Positions 7,450 to 11,204 of a DNA stretch of 11,204 nucleotides are shown piece after piece. Location of the stretch: assembly GCA_002505185.1 (NCBI GenBank), contig DAUP01000143.1:1-11204 (forward strand). The letters run 5' to 3'. Origin of the DNA: Ferroplasmaceae archaeon UBA567 (lineage in GTDB: Archaea > Thermoplasmatota > Thermoplasmata > Thermoplasmatales > Thermoplasmataceae). Every line of letters begins with the position of its first letter. The stretch's first letter is position 1. A program made the translations under genes and the position numbers. The notes below the pieces were generated by a model that was given only the letters and a program-made list of their open reading frames with translations, had not been told where the DNA came from and did no database searches.

Positions 7450-8226
7450 ATGAATAGAAAGAAGGTAATAATAGGTGTATTAATGGCAGCAATATTTATA
7501 ATGATGGCATTTATTCCAGTAGCGAATACAACGCAGTTAAATAATGATAAAAATACACAGGAAATGCATAATAAAGTTAATTTTATAGGTCTTAAAAATC
7601 TCTTAATTTCTATCCGTAAAAATGATAAATTAAGTAAAACAATAGGATATAATGGTATTGAAGTTCATGAAAACACCACAAAAATAAATTCCACTGAAGT
7701 TAAAGCTAATTTCTATGTGCATACAAACAAATTTGATAAAAATGTATCAGGATCAATTATTTATAAAAATAATATGTATTATATATATAATACCAATAAA
7801 AATGGTATGAACTCATCATCTTATATTAAAATAAGTTCTAAAAATGGTAAAATAATTTACGGGCCGGGAGGGACATATCATTATTACGTTACGGGTTCAG
7901 GGAAGGCCAGCCATACTTGGCACAGCTCAATGTCCACAGGTACATGGACAGCATGTTCTCAGGCAATTGCTAAAACTAATACATTTTTCATAACATGGAA
8001 CGGCCCCCGTATTGTATTTCTGTTCGGATTTATACCTGCTTTATACCTGCCCACAAGTTGCTGGCACGCATCAAATAATAATGGTTGGTCACTAATATGT
8101 GGTGGAATAGAGGGGGGTGGCAAGATGATGCCTACTGAAGGATCCAAAACCGTAAATAATTACCATGGATCAGATACAGCAATGAAAATAACAGCATGTT
8201 GGAATTATGGAGTTGCAGGAGGATAA
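7450..8226 (+). CDS. Secreted cysteine-containing protein of unknown function
   Basis: I do not recognise a family. The 258-residue protein starts MNRKK followed by a hydrophobic stretch VIIGVLMAAIFIMMAFIPVA (6-25), a clear signal peptide or N-terminal anchor. Residues 26-135 are polar and lysine/asparagine-rich with sequons at N26, N75, N80, N98 and N121, typical of a glycosylated extracellular region. The C-terminal half (136-258) is different: glycine- and aromatic-rich (GPGGTYHYY, ASHTWHSSMSTGTWTAC), with four cysteines (C169, C204, C217, C250) that could form two disulphides, and a hydrophobic patch at 187-203. Base composition also rises in G+C from about 7860, at the same boundary, suggesting a mosaic gene. 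A small membrane-protein gene follows after 2 nt. A secreted antimicrobial or surface protein is possible; the pairing with a two-helix protein recalls toxin/immunity pairs, but no motif proves it. Confidence 0.8.
   Translation: MNRKKVIIGVLMAAIFIMMAFIPVANTTQLNNDKNTQEMHNKVNFIGLKNLLISIRKNDKLSKTIGYNGIEVHENTTKINSTEVKANFYVHTNKFDKNVSGSIIYKNNMYYIYNTNKNGMNSSSYIKISSKNGKIIYGPGGTYHYYVTGSGKASHTWHSSMSTGTWTACSQAIAKTNTFFITWNGPRIVFLFGFIPALYLPTSCWHASNNNGWSLICGGIEGGGKMMPTEGSKTVNNYHGSDTAMKITACWNYGVAGG
8218..8223 (+). promoter_or_regulatory. Ribosome-binding site for the small membrane protein
   Basis: GGAGGA overlaps the last two glycine codons of the secreted protein and lies 5 nt before the ATG at 8229. It fixes that start over an in-frame ATG at 8196 and indicates translation from the same mRNA. 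Confidence 0.6.
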
Positions 8227-8228
8227 TT

Positions 8229-8462
8229 ATGATAAATTTATCAAAACCTATTAAAAAAAGAAAAATTTCGAATAAACTATTTTTATTAATTTTTATTTCC
8301 TATGTTTTGATTGTAAACATATATGAGCATATGTTCACTTTTATAGCATTTCACTTAAATATTATATTAGGTATAATAGGATTTATAATGTTCATAGATG
8401 GTATTGACAGGTATATTGATTACATTAGAAAAAAATGGCAAGATAAAAATAGGCTGCCCTGA
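8229..8462 (+). CDS. Small two-helix membrane protein, possible partner of the secreted protein
   Basis: This 77-residue protein has no family I recognise. It opens with a basic segment (MINLSKPIKKRKISNK), then two hydrophobic helices at about 17-31 (LFLLIFISYVLIVNI) and 35-57 (MFTFIAFHLNIILGIIGF onward), and a charged tail (YIDYIRKKWQDK). The positive charges on both ends predict a hairpin with both termini in the cytoplasm. The start is set by a strong GGAGGA site. An earlier in-frame ATG at 8196 would add an 11-residue stretch inside the upstream gene. Only 2 nt separate it from the stop of the secreted protein, so the two genes are almost certainly co-transcribed and translationally linked. 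Small membrane proteins in this position often protect the producer from a secreted peptide or help its export; here that is inference from arrangement only. Confidence 0.7.
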   Translation: MINLSKPIKKRKISNKLFLLIFISYVLIVNIYEHMFTFIAFHLNIILGIIGFIMFIDGIDRYIDYIRKKWQDKNRLP

Positions 8463-8503
8463 AATAATTTACTTTATATACCGGATAAATTTATATGTCT
8501 TTA

Positions 8504-8922
8504 TCATCTTGATTTCTGTTCCTCTACATTTTTCTTTACCGTCTCTAAAGATGCGTGACCGCATGTGGAAACAAAATAGTTCCGTGTCCACAATGCAGGC
8601 AGTCTGCTTTTGAGTGCAGGGAATTCGTTTCTCAACATTCTTGATCTTTTGCCCTTTATCCTTGCAATTATGTTATCGAGTGCTACTGCAGGATCTGTTT
8701 TTATAAATAGATGAACATGGACAGGCATGGTTTCAAGAGCGATGATCCCCCGCCCATATTTCCTTGCAGTATCCTTTATTATATCCCTTAGTCCGGAGTA
8801 TTTGAACCGGTGTACCCTTTTGGCATATCAATATGTGCAGTCATTGTATATGAGAAAATTGGCTTGCTTTCATCCCGCCCATAAATGGTATGGATCAATT
8901 TTACTTCGCCGAAAATGATCAA
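8504..8922 (-). pseudogene. Decayed IS200/IS605 Y1 transposase (TnpA)
   Basis: Read on the minus strand, the intact part from 8827 to 8504 gives FKYSGLRDIIKDTARKYG, then IIALETMPVHVHLFIKTDP, KGKRSRMLRNEFPALKS and YFVSTCGHASLETVKK. These are the successive signatures of Y1 HUH transposases. The metal-binding HVH pair is kept. In the final helix, where the family has the catalytic tyrosine (KKY-x-E-x-Q), this copy reads KKNVEEQ, so the nucleophile is lost through a TAT-to-AAT type change. An in-frame TGA lies at 8828-8830. N-terminal similarity (YTMTAHIDMPK) continues in another frame up to about 8922, so there is also a frameshift near 8800-8815. No tnpB is nearby. The element is dead as an autonomous transposon. 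Confidence 0.8.
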
Positions 8923-8927
8923 TTTTC
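8893..8927. repeat. Short direct repeat and hairpin near the IS200 5' end
   Basis: GATCAATTTT occurs at 8893-8902 and 8917-8926. The second copy overlaps an imperfect hairpin, with stem 8911-8916 pairing with 8922-8927. IS200/IS605 ends carry subterminal hairpins, so this could be a trace of the left end. The remaining sequence to 9022 shows no gene. Confidence 0.25.
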
Positions 8928-9015
8928 ACATAACACAATGCCTCAAAGGAAGAACGTACATTCAGGGCGGAACAGAGTCAGAAGACATATGAAATCATTC
9001 AATTTAATGCAAACT

Positions 9016-9020
9016 AAAAA
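9016..9020 (-). terminator. Oligo-T tract after tRNA-Leu
   Basis: On the minus strand a TTTTT run lies two bases beyond the 3' end of the tRNA gene, a standard archaeal termination signal. The repair gene upstream may share it. Confidence 0.5.
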
Positions 9021-9022
9021 GT

Positions 9023-9106
9023 GCGGAGAGTGGGATTTGAACCCACGAATCCCTGCGAAAATGGACCCTGAATCCATCGCCTTTGTCCTAGCTCGGCAAT
9101 CTCCGC
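9023..9106 (-). tRNA. tRNA-Leu (anticodon CAG)
   Basis: The 84-nt minus-strand gene folds as a type II tRNA. The acceptor stem is GCGGAGA with TCTCCGC. The D arm begins GCCGAGC and closes with GGC. The anticodon arm ATGGA-TTCAGGG-TCCAT gives loop bases 34-36 CAG, decoding CUG. A 14-nt variable region (TTTCGCAGGGATTC) follows, and the T arm is GTGGG-TTCAAAT-CCCAC. The long variable arm and D-arm sequence agree with leucine identity. CCA is not encoded, as is usual in many archaea, and no intron is present. Its first 19 nt overlap the end of the upstream repair gene on the same strand. The IS-rich accessory pocket begins just beyond its 3' end, a common position for integration, though no duplicated 3' tRNA end is visible in this window. 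Confidence 0.95.
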
Positions 9107-9999
9107 TTCCTCATGGCCACAGTCTCATTATGGGCCTGTTTCAATATGTAAGGATATTTACCTTTTCCTAATAACTTTATCTTTCTTATACTTGACTCTA
9201 GGCTTATCTTGTTTCCCGGGCTTACTATTGTATGCCTGTTAATTGCATATCCAAGTTTCTCATTGTTGTAAATTATGTAACCATTATCATCCAACTTTCC
9301 CATTAGCAAAGATTTGGCCACACCTATTGTTGCTCTATCCATTACAACTCCAGCAAATGTTGCCAGCCCACATTTTCTTGGATGCAATAATCCATTTGCA
9401 TCAATCAATAGTACACCGTCCACTCCATCAGCAAGTTTTTCGACAAAAGGGGTTTCCCGATATCCTAGATATCCCGGTATGTAAGGAAAGTCAACTTCCA
9501 TTTCAATATTTATTATGCTGTATTCTCCTCTGTTATATGATATGAGGGCACCATATCCCCTACGCCCATCATAGGAAACATCTATTGCGGAAAAATTATC
9601 CTCATCTATCCCGTCTCTAAAATTAGCCATGCTTGCTATGTTTTCCTGTTCATCCTGCAATTTTTTCAAAGGATAATCCGTCTTGAAATCTGAGAAAAAT
9701 CGTTCCCTGAAATTTTCAACAATCCCATTGGATATCCTGATACCATCTTTCCTTAGCCGTTTTTCCTTTTCATCCATACCGAGGGCATACTTTCCCATTC
9801 TCCTATCTGTGTGCACAACCTTGTAACACGGTATTTTATCCGGATCCTGGTTTATTGAAAGCATGTAGCCTACTGCCCTCGCCGCCCTTATGTCCCCAAG
9901 TGCTCTTGCAAGTTCTCCATAGGTTGTTATGCAGCCTTCAGGAATCTGCTTTACAAGATTATAGAAATAATCATAAAGATTTAAATGCGTATAATTCAT
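9088..9999 (-). CDS. Bifunctional O6-alkylguanine-DNA alkyltransferase / endonuclease V
   Basis: A 303-residue DNA-repair fusion. Residues 1-100 are an MGMT/Ogt DNA-binding and active-site domain: TTYGELARALG (25-35), ARAVGYML with the arginine finger (40-47), and IPCYKVV (57-62) with acceptor Cys58. The usual PCHRV is PCYKV here. Residues about 120-303 are endonuclease V, which nicks DNA next to deoxyinosine: AIDVSYDG with metal ligand D140, YIPGYLGYRE (173-182) with E182, LLIDANGLLHPRKCGLA (197-213) with D200 and H206, and IGVAKSLL with K229. The common DGHG motif is DANG. A bifunctional protein of this build has been characterised from Ferroplasma acidarmanus (established knowledge), so both activities are plausible. 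The start at 9999 has a TATA box 25 nt upstream. The only in-frame stop (TAG) lies at 9088-9090 inside the D-loop of tRNA-Leu. Confidence 0.93.
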   Translation of the reverse strand: MNYTHLNLYDYFYNLVKQIPEGCITTYGELARALGDIRAARAVGYMLSINQDPDKIPCYKVVHTDRRMGKYALGMDEKEKRLRKDGIRISNGIVENFRERFFSDFKTDYPLKKLQDEQENIASMANFRDGIDEDNFSAIDVSYDGRRGYGALISYNRGEYSIINIEMEVDFPYIPGYLGYRETPFVEKLADGVDGVLLIDANGLLHPRKCGLATFAGVVMDRATIGVAKSLLMGKLDDNGYIIYNNEKLGYAINRHTIVSPGNKISLESSIRKIKLLGKGKYPYILKQAHNETVAMRKRRLPS

Positions 10000-10018
10000 T
10001 GATAATCATATCTAATAG

Positions 10019-10028
10019 GTATAAATTA
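10019..10028 (-). promoter_or_regulatory. TATA box of the repair fusion gene
   Basis: On the minus strand AATTTATACC is centred about 25 nt before the ATG at 9999, giving a predicted leaderless transcript. The 105-bp gap also holds the promoter of the divergent transporter. Confidence 0.5.
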
Positions 10029-10075
10029 TTATTGAAGCAATATTATTTCATTATAGGAATTATTCACTCATTAAC

Positions 10076-10084
10076 TTTATATTT
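10076..10084 (+). promoter_or_regulatory. TATA box of the MMPL transporter gene
   Basis: TTTATATTT lies 21-29 nt before the ATG at 10105. No Shine-Dalgarno sequence precedes the start, consistent with a leaderless mRNA. Confidence 0.5.
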
Positions 10085-10104
10085 CAGGATTTAATAACAA
10101 GCCG

Positions 10105-11204
10105 ATGTTCGAATCGTTCTTCTTCAAAGTTGGCAAATATGTCAGGAGAAACAAGAAGAAGGTATTAGTATTCTGGATAATATTGTTTTTGCTCATGGCA
10201 TATCCGGCCACACTTATATTTAGTGACACATCATATAATCTTACTAATTCCTTAGTTACAAAGAATTCACAGTCAAGCAAGGCAAATGATATATTAACAT
10301 CCCAGTTTCACGGCAATTCATCCGATCCTTCCATAATTATAGTTTCAAATAACACATCAATAAATAATTTGACAATAAGCAGGGAAATGATTAACTTCCA
10401 GCATTCTATGGATTCATACCTAAAAAGCATCAACATAAGCTATTCTAGCACGACTAGCATTTTTACTGTAGAGAATAAGACTTTAACGGGATATTCCAGT
10501 AGTACTTATAAACTGGAAAACGGAACCAAAGGAATGATTGAATATACATTGATGCTGAAAGATAAAGGTTATAATGCTAGTAAACAAATTAAAACACTCA
10601 GCACCAATAAAACTTTTCAACCTTTACTGTACGAACTTGAGCTCACAAATCCCGCTGAACTTTCAAATTTTGTTAATTACGTAAACAACACAATTAAAAC
10701 CCCGAATAATTCATCGGCAATAGAAAATTATACAGTAAGCCTCGTAAACAGCAGTCAGATATATTTCATAAATAATGCAAAACCACTTGCCAATCCCCTC
10801 ATAAAGATCAATACACCATATTTTCAGAATTATCTGTATTCACTTTACAACAACTCTGGAAAAAACTACACATCCTTCGTTAGTGGAATAATCTATAATA
10901 CAACTTACAATAAATATCCGGTACTGCCTTCAAGTTACGGCTCCTCCTCCTTAATGAACCATGGAAATTCAACTTTGTTAATGATATTTTCATACAAGGG
11001 TAGTATTAGCAAGTCACAGCAGGCACATATTATTTCAATGGAGAAGAGCTACAGTTCAAAAATAGCAAACAGTTCATATTATCTTGCAGGTGCTTCAGTT
11101 TCAAATAACCAGCTCGCTAACGAATCTCTGCATGGCATGATTATTGCATTGATGATAGGCATAATAGTTTCAATATTCATTGTTGGTATATTCTTCAGGT
11201 CACC
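10105..11204 (+). CDS. MMPL/RND-family membrane transporter, N-terminal part (partial)
   Basis: The gene runs off the right edge after 366 codons with no stop. It starts MFESFFFKVGKYVRRNKKK, a basic cytoplasmic tail, followed by helix 1 (VLVFWIILFLLMAYPATLIF, about 20-39). A large extracellular domain of roughly 300 residues follows, and then the beginning of the next helix bundle (MIIALMIGIIVSIFIVGIFF) near the window end. One helix, a big loop, then a bundle is the layout of one half of an MMPL/RND exporter. The loop opening SDTSYNL and the text around SKSQQAHIISME fit archaeal members. About twenty N-x-S/T sequons lie in the loop, as expected for a surface protein of an acidophile. Substrate is unknown; lipids and hydrophobic compounds are typical of the family. 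The start is supported by a TATA box about 25 nt upstream. Confidence 0.8.
   Translation, partial: MFESFFFKVGKYVRRNKKKVLVFWIILFLLMAYPATLIFSDTSYNLTNSLVTKNSQSSKANDILTSQFHGNSSDPSIIIVSNNTSINNLTISREMINFQHSMDSYLKSINISYSSTTSIFTVENKTLTGYSSSTYKLENGTKGMIEYTLMLKDKGYNASKQIKTLSTNKTFQPLLYELELTNPAELSNFVNYVNNTIKTPNNSSAIENYTVSLVNSSQIYFINNAKPLANPLIKINTPYFQNYLYSLYNNSGKNYTSFVSGIIYNTTYNKYPVLPSSYGSSSLMNHGNSTLLMIFSYKGSISKSQQAHIISMEKSYSSKIANSSYYLAGASVSNNQLANESLHGMIIALMIGIIVSIFIVGIFFRS

Noticed and set aside
7861..8226. Resemblance of GGTYHYY...WHSS to lactococcin 972-type bacteriocins.
   Set aside because: Only a few scattered residues agree; size, cysteines and the neighbouring genes differ, so it was not used as evidence.

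Overview
The window looks like chromosomal DNA of a thermoacidophilic archaeon of the order Thermoplasmatales (Ferroplasma/Acidiplasma/Cuniculiplasma-like). This is inferred from AT-rich coding DNA, TATA boxes about 25 nt before start codons (leaderless transcription), archaeal-type glycogen enzymes, an alkylguanine transferase-endonuclease V fusion of a kind described from Ferroplasma, secreted domains dense in N-glycosylation sequons, and a type II tRNA-Leu without encoded CCA. I cannot name the species.

Layout. Positions 1-886 (minus) hold the N-terminal part of a GH15 glucoamylase-like enzyme that runs off the left edge. Diverging from it is a tight operon, 1101-5172 (plus): archaeal debranching enzyme (GH133), a glycogen synthase-type glycosyltransferase, and a GH57 alpha-amylase. 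The last two genes each overlap their predecessor by 1 and 13 nt. Together these four genes form a storage-polysaccharide synthesis and breakdown module. Next comes an MFS transporter (5315 to about 6437) that is broken by a frameshift and has lost its last membrane helix where mobile-element debris begins: an IS607-type OrfA fragment (6492-6641) joined to the C-terminal half of a DDE transposase (about 6623-7258).

Positions 7259-9022 are an accessory pocket. It contains a secreted 258-residue protein with four cysteines in its C-terminal half (7450-8226), an adjacent 77-residue two-helix membrane protein (8229-8462), and a decayed IS200/IS605 Y1 transposase on the minus strand (about 8504-8922). 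The pocket ends at tRNA-Leu(CAG) (9023-9106, minus). The secreted/membrane pair is the most novel-looking content; a bacteriocin/immunity role is possible but is inference only.

Upstream of the tRNA on the minus strand is the DNA-repair fusion protein (9088-9999), whose only stop codon lies inside the tRNA gene. Diverging from it, an MMPL/RND-type membrane transporter starts at 10105 and runs off the right edge.
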